From NCBI GenBank assembly GCA_016722505.1, contig JADKJH010000001.1:1054001-1118000 (forward strand): DNA of 64,000 bases, in the 5' to 3' direction. How positions within the stretch are numbered: position 1 is the first letter of the stretch; every line of letters begins with the position of its first letter. A program made the translations under genes and the position numbers. Shown here in pieces: positions 1 to 7,182 of the stretch. This DNA comes from Holophagaceae bacterium. GTDB taxonomy: Bacteria; Acidobacteriota; Holophagae; Holophagales; Holophagaceae. The notes beneath the pieces are model-generated. The model did no database searches. It saw nothing but the letters and a program-made list of their open reading frames with translations, and was not told the DNA's origin.

Positions 1-755
1 CCTTCGCCGCCGACCAGATCGTCGCTACGGAACTGATGTCAAGGGACAGCGAAGCCTTGAAGAAGAAGATCGACCAAGCCGAAATTGACCCCAAGGCCTA
101 CTACGAAGCCCATAAAGAAAAGTTCCAGACCACCACCGACACTTACTCCGCCCGCCACATCCTGGTGAAAGTAAAAGCCAATGAACAGGATAAGGATGGA
201 ATCAGCGAAGCCGACGCCAAAGTCAAACTGGCCAAGATCCAGTCCGAACTGAAGGCCGGGAAAAAATTGGCGGATCTCGCCAAGGAATATTCCGACGATC
301 CGGGCAGCAAGAATAACGGCGGCCTGTACGAGAATTTCGATCCAGGCCAGATGGTGCCGGAATTCGGCAATGCGGTGCGGACCCAAGCCATCGGCGCGGT
401 GGGTGAGCCGGTCAAGACCCAGTTCGGCTACCACATCGTGGAAGTAACGGCCAAGTCTCCCAAAGGCGCCTTGAAGCCTTTTGAATCGGTCTCCAAGGAC
501 ATTCCTCAAATGGCTCAGGCCGAGCGCCAAGAGAAGGTCTGGAATGAATACCTGGATGGAATCAAAAAAGTGATCCCTTACGAGTATTACGGTGAGGCCA
601 ACACCGCCAAGACCACTGATACGAAGGCTGCCGCACCGGTCAAGGCCGCGCCGAAGGGTGCTGCGGAACCCAAGGCCACCGATGCAAAGACCAAGAAAAC
701 CGCCGCTCCGGCCAAGAAAGCCGACGCCACAACCGCACCCAAAAAGAATTCCTAA
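1..755 (+). CDS. Parvulin-type (PpiC) peptidyl-prolyl isomerase, 5' partial
   Basis: The reading frame is open from base 3, so the gene begins upstream of the window; the ATG at base 36 is probably internal. The visible part holds one PpiC rotamase domain, from about base 130 (YSARHILVKVK) through the SDDPGSKNNGG loop to the FGYHIVEV end near base 440. A C-terminal tail of about 60 residues follows, made almost only of Ala, Lys, Thr and Pro. Family knowledge: such proteins assist folding of exported proteins in the periplasm. The next gene, nine bases downstream, is a second parvulin, so the two are probably co-transcribed. The N-terminal chaperone part and any signal peptide cannot be seen. 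Confidence 0.85.
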   Translation, partial: FAADQIVATELMSRDSEALKKKIDQAEIDPKAYYEAHKEKFQTTTDTYSARHILVKVKANEQDKDGISEADAKVKLAKIQSELKAGKKLADLAKEYSDDPGSKNNGGLYENFDPGQMVPEFGNAVRTQAIGAVGEPVKTQFGYHIVEVTAKSPKGALKPFESVSKDIPQMAQAERQEKVWNEYLDGIKKVIPYEYYGEANTAKTTDTKAAAPVKAAPKGAAEPKATDAKTKKTAAPAKKADATTAPKKNS

Positions 756-764
756 GCTGAACCC

Positions 765-1772
765 ATGTTGACAAACCGGAGCCTCCTCTCGCCTGTCCTT
801 GCGCTTATTTGGGTCCTGCCTGCGCCTGTAGGCGCCGCCTCGGACATGCGCGAGGAGATCCTGGTCATCGTCAATTCCCACATCATCACCCGCCACCAAT
901 TCCAGCAAGCCGTGGAGCAAGAGCACGCGGCCCTCTACCGCCAGTTTTCAGGCAAGGAACTGGACGAGAAGCTGAAGGAAGGCCGCGAAAAGACGCTGCA
1001 AGGGCTGATCGACAGCTTCCTTGTGGAAGACAAGGCCAGCGATCTCGGACTCGGACAGCGCATTGGCGACGACTATCTCCACGCCTATATCGAAGACATC
1101 AAAAAGCAGAATAATTTCGCCACAGATGCAGATTTCGAAAAAGCCCTGCGCGGTTCCATGGGCATCGGGCTTCCGGAATACCTCAAACGCACGAAACAGC
1201 AGATCCTTCAGCAGGAAGTGCTCCGCTCGGAGGTCTACACCAAGATCGCCATCGAGGATCAAGAACTCCGCGCCTACTACGAGGACCACAAAGACGAATA
1301 CAAGAAGGCCACCCGTTTCCGCATTCGCGAACTGGTGTTGGCCAAGGGCGCTACGCAACAAGAAGGCGACGCAGCCAAAGCCACGCTCGCCAAAATCCAA
1401 GAAGACCTCAAAAATGGCAAATCCTTTGAAGAACTGGTGAAGCTGCACAGCAGCAGCGCCAGCAAGGGCACCGGCGGCGACCTAGGCTGGATGGAGAAAG
1501 GCCTGATGCGCCCCGCCATCGAACAGGCGGCCCTATCCTTGAAGGCAGGTGCGGTGTCGACGCCGATTGACACCGATAAGGACATCATCCTGGTGCAGCT
1601 CATCCAGTCTGAAAATGAAGAAGCGCGGCCTTTCGCCGAAGTGAAGCCCCAGATCATGGAAAAACTCCAGGAACCCAAGGCGCAAAACGCGATCCAACAA
1701 TACCTGGCCAACCTGCGGACCCGAGGCAATGTGCGTTTCATGGTTCCCAAAGATCAAATCCTCAAGGGGTGA
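765..1772 (+). CDS. SurA-like periplasmic chaperone / peptidyl-prolyl isomerase
   Basis: 335 residues from ATG 765. Residues 1-25 form a signal peptide ending near VGAAS. Next comes a SurA_N-type chaperone region that begins with the typical ILVIVNSHIITRHQF stretch, then one PpiC domain (about 180-280, RFRIRELVLAKG to DIILVQLI). E. coli SurA has two parvulin domains, so this is a one-domain relative. The expected role is chaperoning outer-membrane proteins during periplasmic transit. It starts nine bases after another parvulin gene, forming a pair. The family call is firm; equivalence to SurA itself is inference. Confidence 0.85.
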   Translation: MLTNRSLLSPVLALIWVLPAPVGAASDMREEILVIVNSHIITRHQFQQAVEQEHAALYRQFSGKELDEKLKEGREKTLQGLIDSFLVEDKASDLGLGQRIGDDYLHAYIEDIKKQNNFATDADFEKALRGSMGIGLPEYLKRTKQQILQQEVLRSEVYTKIAIEDQELRAYYEDHKDEYKKATRFRIRELVLAKGATQQEGDAAKATLAKIQEDLKNGKSFEELVKLHSSSASKGTGGDLGWMEKGLMRPAIEQAALSLKAGAVSTPIDTDKDIILVQLIQSENEEARPFAEVKPQIMEKLQEPKAQNAIQQYLANLRTRGNVRFMVPKDQILKG

Positions 1773-1805
1773 TGCATCCCTTGATTTCAGGCGTAGGATG
1801 GTGCC

Positions 1806-2126
1806 GTGCGCCTCGATGCTTTTCTCAAGAAGACCCATCTGGTGAAGCGGCGGGAACTGGCCCGGGAGCTTTGCGACGAAGGCATGGTGCGCGTTAACGG
1901 CGCCCCCAAGAAAGCCGCCTGGGAAGTGAAGACTGGCGATGAGCTTCAGTTTCCGCTCTACAACCGCCTGCTGAAAGTACGCGTGCTGGGCCTGCCTGAA
2001 ACGAGCGCGTCCAAGCACGATCAATGGAGCTTCGTGGAAGTGCTCGAAGAAAAGCGGCTTGCCTGGGAAGACGGTGACGGTGAAGACCCCGCCTTGATCC
2101 ACCCTAAATCACCGACGAACCATTAG
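1806..2126 (+). CDS. S4-domain RNA-binding protein
   Basis: 106 residues from GTG 1806. The N-terminal half is an S4 fold: MRLDAFLKKTHLVKRRELAR, then the CDEGMVRVNG turn and GDELQFPLYNRLLKVRVLGL. The size and a single S4 domain match Hsp15/YlmH-like small RNA-binding proteins that bind structured rRNA or stalled ribosomes; the exact target cannot be read from sequence. It lies 33 bases after the SurA-like gene and may be in the same transcript. Its TAG stop at 2124-2126 overlaps the first bases of a long hairpin repeat (2125-2177) that may serve as its transcript end. Confidence 0.8.
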   Translation: MRLDAFLKKTHLVKRRELARELCDEGMVRVNGAPKKAAWEVKTGDELQFPLYNRLLKVRVLGLPETSASKHDQWSFVEVLEEKRLAWEDGDGEDPALIHPKSPTNH

Positions 2127-2217
2127 CGAGCGTTACACCTTGGCCAGCGCTCTTCTGGCCGAGGCGTTACGCTCGCTTATGTCGGCCGCAGGCCGACGCG
2201 ATGGGTGGTGCTCCGAG
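2125..2217 (+). repeat. Hairpin repeat family A, copy 1 (with second hairpin)
   Basis: Outer arms AGCGAGCGTTAC and GTTACGCTCGCT (2125-2177) pair except at one internal T/T position. They enclose an inner GGCCAG/CTGGCC stem with loop CGCTCTT. A second hairpin GTCGGCC-GCA-GGCCGAC follows at 2181-2197, then a tail (CGATGG.TGG.GCTCCG) that recurs near 16160. Related copies lie at 4864-5050, 16023-16175 and 48541-48605. Confidence 0.85.
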
Positions 2218-2378
2218 CAAAACCGAAGGAGTTGCGGTCCCGAATATCGACTGAGATAGAGCACGCTGGAAGCAGCTCCGCGTTCGAACTGATCGCCGCT
2301 ACGACACCACCCGCCCCTGCCGGTAAATGGGACGGGTTATCATTTCCCGACTGCTTCATTGAATTTCAGGAGAAACCC

Positions 2379-3362
2379 TTGACCTCCCCGGCCCCCGACC
2401 AGCCACTCCTGCGCACGCTGAAAGAGGGTGATTCCTTCACGGGTTTCCTCCTGGCCCAGGAAGCCGCTTTCAAGATCAGCACCAAAGGCTCTGAATACCT
2501 GGAATTGAAACTGTCAGATGCCTCCGGTGACCTGAAGGGTTTTCTCTGGGATGTCCGGGCCATCGAAGGCGATATGGAAAGCATCACAGCGGATGCCTTC
2601 CTCAAGGTGAAGGGCTCCATTTCGAGCTACAACGGCCGCACCCAGATGAAGCTCGATAAGGTCCGCTTCGCGCTGGATTCCGAGGTGGGCGATTTTTCAA
2701 AATTCTTCCCAGTAAGCGCGCGCCCGGTTCCCGGCATGCTCGTGGAGATGGATGGCATCATCGCCTCGGTGAGGGATCCCTGGATCCGCCAACTCCTCGG
2801 AGCTCTCTTTGTCGATAACGCCTCGTTACGAGAAGCTTTCTCCAAAGCCCCCGCGGCCAAAGGCATGCATCACGTCTATCTGGGTGGCCTGCTGGAGCAC
2901 ACCCTCTCGATCCTTGCCATGGCGGAACGGGCCTGCGGCCACTATCAGCTGATGAATCGAGATCTCGTACTTGCTGGCGTTCTCCTGCATGACGTTGGCA
3001 AGACTGCGGAATTGAGCTACCAGCGGAGTTTTGGATATACCGATGAAGGCAATCTCATCGGCCACATCTCCATGGAGTGCGAGTGGATCAACCGTGAGGC
3101 AGCAAAGATCAAGGGTTTCCCTGAAGAATTGCGGGTGCAGCTACTGCACATCGTACTGAGCCACCACGGGAAGCTGGAGTTCGGAAGCCCGGTGTTGCCC
3201 AAGACTCCCGAAGCCCTGCTCGTCCACTACCTTGATGATTTGGATGGGAAGCTCGAGGCCATGTTCCGTGGGATCAAGGAAGCCGGTGAGAACCACTGGA
3301 CGCCCTATTCCCGCGCCATGGAACGCATGATCTACACCGTCCGCTGGCCAGCTTCGCAGTGA
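2379..3362 (+). CDS. OB-fold/HD-domain 3'-5' exoribonuclease, YhaM-like
   Basis: 327 residues from a TTG start at 2379 preceded by CAGGAGA at 2367-2373. The frame is open further upstream to 2205, but that part lies over the repeat tail and has no family-like sequence. An N-terminal OB fold (about 15-110, FTGFLLAQEAAFKIS, LKGFLWD, SYNGRTQMKLDKVRF) precedes an HD phosphohydrolase domain (HHVYLGGLLEHTLS, then LLHDVGK, then SHHGKLEFG). This order is that of YhaM/CBF1 enzymes, metal-dependent 3'-5' exonucleases. The role in RNA turnover is inferred from the family. Confidence 0.8.
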   Translation: MTSPAPDQPLLRTLKEGDSFTGFLLAQEAAFKISTKGSEYLELKLSDASGDLKGFLWDVRAIEGDMESITADAFLKVKGSISSYNGRTQMKLDKVRFALDSEVGDFSKFFPVSARPVPGMLVEMDGIIASVRDPWIRQLLGALFVDNASLREAFSKAPAAKGMHHVYLGGLLEHTLSILAMAERACGHYQLMNRDLVLAGVLLHDVGKTAELSYQRSFGYTDEGNLIGHISMECEWINREAAKIKGFPEELRVQLLHIVLSHHGKLEFGSPVLPKTPEALLVHYLDDLDGKLEAMFRGIKEAGENHWTPYSRAMERMIYTVRWPASQ

Positions 3363-3384
3363 GGGTTGAAGTATGAGCGACGAA

Positions 3385-3437
3385 GTTCAATAAGGTGGCG
3401 GCCTAGGCCGCATCAACTAATGCGCCATTGGCGCACC
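3385..3437 (+). repeat. Double-hairpin repeat family B, copy 1
   Basis: GTTCAATAAGG is followed by GGCGGCC-TA-GGCCGC and TGCGCC-ATT-GGCGCA, two adjacent small hairpins. The same arrangement with the same opening sequence occurs at 63296-63352. Imperfect long arms flank it here: GTATGAGCGACGA at 3371-3383 against CTCGCCCCTCATAC at 3439-3452. It lies between two convergent genes, so it may also end transcription. Confidence 0.8.
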
Positions 3438-3471
3438 CCTCGCCCCTCATACCTCGTCCCTCACACCTGAT

Positions 3472-4839
3472 TCACCCCATCGTGATCCACTGCCCGCTTT
3501 CACCACGCAGGGGGACTTCGGGGATTTCGTTTTCCTTGAAGAGGAAATGGCTGCTGTTCCAGGCGCCACAGTGCTCACAGCGGTCCGCATAGTCGGTGGT
3601 CCGATGGCCGCAGACACCGCACTCGAAGCGCAATTTCAGCACACCCAGGTTCCGCAGCAGTTGCCTATATTCGTTCAGCGCGGCTTCCATGCGGCCACGG
3701 CGGCTGTGGATCTTTGCCATGTAGAAATACAGGATGGGCGAGTAGACCACCTGGCTGCGCACTTCAAGAAATTGCTCCAGGGCTTCATCAAGGATTTCCA
3801 AGCGATAAAGCATCTTCCCAAGAAAGAATTTCGCCAGCACCGCGTGTTCGCTGGTGGCAGCAATACGGCGCAAAACCGCCAAGCCCTCCTCGGGCCGCCC
3901 GCTTTGGATGAAATAGTCCTCGATCTCTTGCAGGAAGGCGCCTTCACCGGTGCTGCGGAAGCCTTCCACCCATATTTCCAAGCCTTGGTCTTCCTGATCC
4001 TGCAGGATGCGGCATCGGCCCAATGAGAGGTAGGCGGGGATGAAGTTGGGGTCTTCCTTGACCACCTGCTGGAAAGTCTGCACGGCATCCTTGTATTGAT
4101 CCGCGTCCACCTTCAACAGGCCGACCTGGAAGGCCAAAGCCATTCCCTGGGCTTTTTCGCCAGCGGTCAGTTCGCTGGAAAAATGGGAAACAAGCTTTTT
4201 ATGGACCTCCAGCGCCTCTTCCCAACGTTGGGCTTCGGTGTGCAAGGCCCGCAGGCGGCGCAAGCCGCGCAAAGCCTGCTTGGGCGCGTCGGACACAATT
4301 TTTTTCAGCACGCCTGCGGCGCCATCGGAATTGCGCGACGCCAACAAGGCCTCCGCCAACTGGTAACGCGCTTCCATGTGGTCCGGATGCTTCAGGCAGA
4401 ATTTTTGGAAATGTTTGGCGGCGGCTTCGGCTTCCCCGGCTTTCAGGAGCACATCGCCGTAAAGCATGGTGGTGGCTTCGTGATCGGGGTGGTCGTTGAA
4501 GATTTCTTCCAACGTCACCTTGGCTTTGGGGATGAGGCCATGGGCGATGAGGGTCCGCACCTCGGAAAGGCGGCTGGAGAGCCGACGCCCAACTCGGGTG
4601 GCTGCGGATGCGTTCAAGCCCTTCACCATGTCCCGAAGCGCGGCGTAGCCGTTGTAGATCAAGTTGATGAGAAAGCCCACCGCGAGGACCACGAGCGTGA
4701 AGACCCAGACGCGGATCTGGGTGTCCCCATAAAGGAGCATCTGCCGGTTGAACAAGGCGAAATTGCTGACGTACAGGTTAGCCAGCAGCACCAATACGGC
4801 ACCGATGAGCACCACCATCATGAAACTGAACAGGCGCAT
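3472..4839 (-). CDS. LapA-like membrane segments + LapB/YciM-like TPR protein with zinc ribbon
   Basis: 455 residues. Two transmembrane helices open the protein (about 5-25 and 42-64, MVVLIGAVLVLLANLYV and VFTLVVLAVGFLINLIY), spaced as in LapA (DUF1049). TPR repeats fill about 90-390. The C-terminus is a rubredoxin-like zinc ribbon, CGVCGH and CEHCGAW. E. coli LapB/YciM has one N-terminal helix, TPRs and a rubredoxin-type metal site, and regulates LpxC turnover; LapA is its small membrane partner. Here both parts appear in one chain. The function in lipopolysaccharide homeostasis is inferred from this architecture. No neighbour is obviously functionally linked. Confidence 0.75.
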   Translation of the reverse strand: MRLFSFMMVVLIGAVLVLLANLYVSNFALFNRQMLLYGDTQIRVWVFTLVVLAVGFLINLIYNGYAALRDMVKGLNASAATRVGRRLSSRLSEVRTLIAHGLIPKAKVTLEEIFNDHPDHEATTMLYGDVLLKAGEAEAAAKHFQKFCLKHPDHMEARYQLAEALLASRNSDGAAGVLKKIVSDAPKQALRGLRRLRALHTEAQRWEEALEVHKKLVSHFSSELTAGEKAQGMALAFQVGLLKVDADQYKDAVQTFQQVVKEDPNFIPAYLSLGRCRILQDQEDQGLEIWVEGFRSTGEGAFLQEIEDYFIQSGRPEEGLAVLRRIAATSEHAVLAKFFLGKMLYRLEILDEALEQFLEVRSQVVYSPILYFYMAKIHSRRGRMEAALNEYRQLLRNLGVLKLRFECGVCGHRTTDYADRCEHCGAWNSSHFLFKENEIPEVPLRGESGQWITMG

Positions 4840-4863
4840 TGGAGAATCCTCTCCTCAAAGCTT

Positions 4864-5050
4864 AGCGACCGTTACGAAATAACCAGTGCTTTTCTGGTTG
4901 GTTCGTTACGGACGCTTATGTCGGACGTAGTACAACGTAGCGACCGTTACGAAATAACCAGTGCTTTTCTGGTTGGTTCGTTACGGACGCTTATGTCGGA
5001 CGAAGGACAACGTAGCGAGCGTTGCGGAATAACCAGCGCTTTTCTGGTCA
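4864..5050 (-). repeat. Tandem 75-bp array of hairpin repeat A (2.5 copies)
   Basis: Units start at 4864, 4939 and 5014, exactly 75 bases apart. The first two are complete and nearly identical: arms AGCGACCGTTACGAA / TTCGTTACGGACGCT, inner stem AACCAG/CTGGTT, loop TGCTTTT. The third is cut at 5050, where the downstream gene's stop codon (TCA on this strand) lies. The array fills the space between two minus-strand genes. The strand assignment is arbitrary, because the element is palindromic. Confidence 0.9.
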
Positions 5051-5896
5051 GGGATGCTCTTCCAGCCAAGCCCGAGCGGCCTTCAGGTCCGCCCATACAG
5101 CGCCTCGCACTTCGTTGGTGTACTGACGCAGCACGTAGGCGGGATGGAAGGTCGGCATGACCGGAATAGCCCGGTGGAGTTCCAAGCGTTGCCAGGACCC
5201 ACGCACCTTGGTGATGCCAGTCTGAATTCCCAGGAGTTCTCTCAAGGGTGTGGCCCCCAAGGTCACAATGACGCCTGGGTCGATGAGTTCAATCTGCCGT
5301 TTCAGATATCCCAGGCAGGTTTGGGACTCCTGAGGTGTGGGCGTGCGGTTGTCCGGGGGCCGGCACTTCACCACATTGGCGATGTAAACCTGTTCCCGCT
5401 TGAAACCGATACCCCCGATCATCTTGTCCAGGAGCTCCCCCGCTTTGCCGACGAAAGGCCGACCCTGCTGGTCCTCGTCTTTACCTGGGCCTTCTCCGAT
5501 GAACATAAGCCGGGCCTTTGGATCACCCTCACCGAAGACAAAGCGGAATCGTCCAGGTCCAAGCGGACATGCCAAGCAGCCTTGGATGCAGTTTGCCAAT
5601 GAAATCAAGTCGTTTGCGGATGTCCAGACTTCTACGGGCGGACATCCAACTGGATCTTTCGGAACCACGTAACCTGGAGCTGAGGCCGGCCGGGGGACGG
5701 ATGGCTTGGGTGTTGGTGTTCTCAATGCCTGGCGTGGCGCTGAAGGGGGTGGCGATCCAGCAGGAACAGTAGGCCCGGCCATAGCATGGGTCGTCACCAC
5801 CTCAGCCACCGCATCACGGACCAACCCCATGACGCCAAGTTCCCGGAGCGTGTCGGCCCAGGGCTTCAAGGGATTCGGCTGCGGGATGGGGTCCAT
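5048..5896 (-). CDS. Uracil-DNA glycosylase, family 4 (Fe-S type)
   Basis: 282 residues. The catalytic part starts near residue 95. It has clustered cysteines CIQGCLAC (103-110), a second pair in VVKCRPPDN and QTCLGYL that would complete the [4Fe-4S] site, motif GEGPGKDEDQQGRPFVG near 135-150, and the HPAYVLR motif near the end. These define the family-4 uracil-DNA glycosylases, which excise uracil from DNA. About 90 N-terminal residues are Pro/Ala-rich with no recognisable domain; similar linkers occur in phage SPO1 polymerase-related homologues. The stop codon sits at the edge of the truncated third hairpin-repeat unit. Confidence 0.88.
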   Translation of the reverse strand: MDPIPQPNPLKPWADTLRELGVMGLVRDAVAEVVTTHAMAGPTVPAGSPPPSAPRQALRTPTPKPSVPRPASAPGYVVPKDPVGCPPVEVWTSANDLISLANCIQGCLACPLGPGRFRFVFGEGDPKARLMFIGEGPGKDEDQQGRPFVGKAGELLDKMIGGIGFKREQVYIANVVKCRPPDNRTPTPQESQTCLGYLKRQIELIDPGVIVTLGATPLRELLGIQTGITKVRGSWQRLELHRAIPVMPTFHPAYVLRQYTNEVRGAVWADLKAARAWLEEHP

Positions 5897-5983
5897 GGAT
5901 CTAGACTATCAAGGTGGGGACTCTACCCGGTTCCCTTCGGGAACCTTCTTTCCCGCCCAGGCATCCAAGCCTCGGAGCGACGC

Positions 5984-6535
5984 ATGCAAAGCCCCAATGA
6001 ACCCATTGAACAACTCAAACCCAAAGGCCACTTGGCCGAAAATTCCCCTTTTGGGACAACCGCGGATTATTACAGCGCATTCTCCGAGCTCTACCCGCGG
6101 TTGGTGAACTACGGCCGCCGCTTTGGCGCGGTCTATCCAGAGGACATCGCCCAGGAAGCCTTCGTCATCCTGATGCAGCGGCAAGTGGCTGTGGAACACC
6201 CCACGGCTTTCCTCTACGGCACCGTGCGGACCCTGGCGCTCACCGAACGCCGCCCCATGAAGAACCAGAACCTTAGCCTTGAGGTGGTCATGGAGCCCGG
6301 CCGGTCCGCGGACGCTGAGGACCAGTTGCTGAACCGGGAAATCCGGGAGCGCATGCGCACCTTATCTCCAACCTTCCGCGAAGCCTTGTGGCTCTTCGTG
6401 GTCGAGGGCCTTTCCATCCGCGAGATCTCCGACATCCTCAGCATCCCCGAGGCCACGGTGAAGACCCGCATTCATCGAGCCAAGGCCCAGCTCAAAGACC
6501 AATTGAACCCCGGAGGCATCCATGCCCTGGCTTGA
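5984..6535 (+). CDS. ECF-type RNA polymerase sigma factor
   Basis: 183 residues from ATG 5984. The frame is open upstream, but that part is unlike the family. Region 2 is short and divergent (FSELYPRLVNYGRRFGAV, PEDIAQEAFVILMQ). Region 4 is a clear helix-turn-helix (LSPTFREALWLFVVEGLSI, REISDILSIPEATVKTRIHR). It would direct RNA polymerase to a dedicated promoter set. The following gene begins inside its last codons (14-base overlap) and encodes a one-helix membrane protein, the arrangement expected for a sigma/anti-sigma pair. The target regulon is not visible. Confidence 0.85.
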   Translation: MQSPNEPIEQLKPKGHLAENSPFGTTADYYSAFSELYPRLVNYGRRFGAVYPEDIAQEAFVILMQRQVAVEHPTAFLYGTVRTLALTERRPMKNQNLSLEVVMEPGRSADAEDQLLNREIRERMRTLSPTFREALWLFVVEGLSIREISDILSIPEATVKTRIHRAKAQLKDQLNPGGIHALA

Positions 6536-7121
6536 TCCCGCCCACCAAGAAGAATCCGCCGAGGATCGAGAACTGCGTGCCGAACTGCGCGGCCTCATAG
6601 GCTTGCCTATCAGCAGCTTTGAATCGAACTTCTTCGACGCGAAACCCACGCCTGAGATGGTGAAGCTCGCCGACAACCTTCGTGCTGAAGCTCTGCGCCG
6701 TCGCAATACCGCACGCAATCGTCCCATGAGGATGCTGCTGGCCGCGGGCCTTCCCGTGGCTCTTGTCATCTCGGGGCTGGGAGCCTGGGGCTTCCAGCAG
6801 AAGCACCGTGCCGACCGCGCCGCTGCCGCTGCGACGGCTGCTGCTGCCGAAAAAAACAAGGCTGAACGGGCCAATGAATCCTCTCTGGCCCAGGTGAGCC
6901 GGGATCGTGATGGCCGCTCCACCTCCAGCAAAGGCAATGCTTCCGCAATGCCTGAATCCGCCACAACCCTTGTTGCCACTGCTTCAACCAAAGATCACAA
7001 GGCTACAGGCACGACGACTTTCACACCGAATAAACCCGCAAGGTCCGACTATCCGGTGATCGAAGTGAAACAGCCGCTTGTTCTCCCGGCCGCCAATCAG
7101 GAGCGGGTGAAGGCGCAGTAA
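6522..7121 (+). CDS. Putative anti-sigma factor, single-pass membrane protein
   Basis: 199 residues. A charged cytosolic segment (about 1-67) is followed by one transmembrane helix (about 69-89, MLLAAGLPVALVISGLGAW), then an Ala-rich and Ser/Thr-rich region likely outside the membrane. It overlaps the sigma-factor gene by 14 bases, so the two are translationally coupled. No HxxxCxxC zinc motif of ZAS anti-sigma factors is present, so the role is inferred mainly from position and topology. An intrinsic terminator follows at 7145-7171. Confidence 0.6.
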   Translation: MPWLDPAHQEESAEDRELRAELRGLIGLPISSFESNFFDAKPTPEMVKLADNLRAEALRRRNTARNRPMRMLLAAGLPVALVISGLGAWGFQQKHRADRAAAAATAAAAEKNKAERANESSLAQVSRDRDGRSTSSKGNASAMPESATTLVATASTKDHKATGTTTFTPNKPARSDYPVIEVKQPLVLPAANQERVKAQ

Positions 7122-7144
7122 GCCTTAAGGCTGAAGGGTTTATC

Positions 7145-7171
7145 AAAAAGGCCCGCGCTGCGGGCCTTTTT
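7145..7171 (+). terminator. Bidirectional intrinsic terminator
   Basis: A7145-7149, stem GGCCCGC (7150-7156), loop GCT, stem GCGGGCC (7160-7166), then T5. The A run and T run let it serve both the anti-sigma gene on the plus strand and the 7183 gene on the minus strand. Confidence 0.85.
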
Positions 7172-7182
7172 GATTTAGAGCA

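Noticed and set aside
39..926. Long minus-strand frame (295 codons) over the parvulin genes
   Set aside because: The opposite strand holds two clear PpiC proteins; the minus frame is Gly/Leu-rich with no family pattern, as expected for a shadow of GC-rich coding DNA.
2205..2378. N-terminal extension of the YhaM-like protein
   Set aside because: The part before TTG 2379 overlies the repeat tail and has no homology to the OB-fold start; a ribosome site precedes 2379.
4864..5050. CRISPR array
   Set aside because: The 75-base units are palindromic over their length, with no distinct spacers and no cas genes in the window.
4096..5160. Plus-strand frame of 354 codons over the LapA/LapB-like gene and repeat array
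   Set aside because: It runs through the 75-bp repeats and gives a repeated artificial sequence; the TPR protein on the other strand is clearly real.
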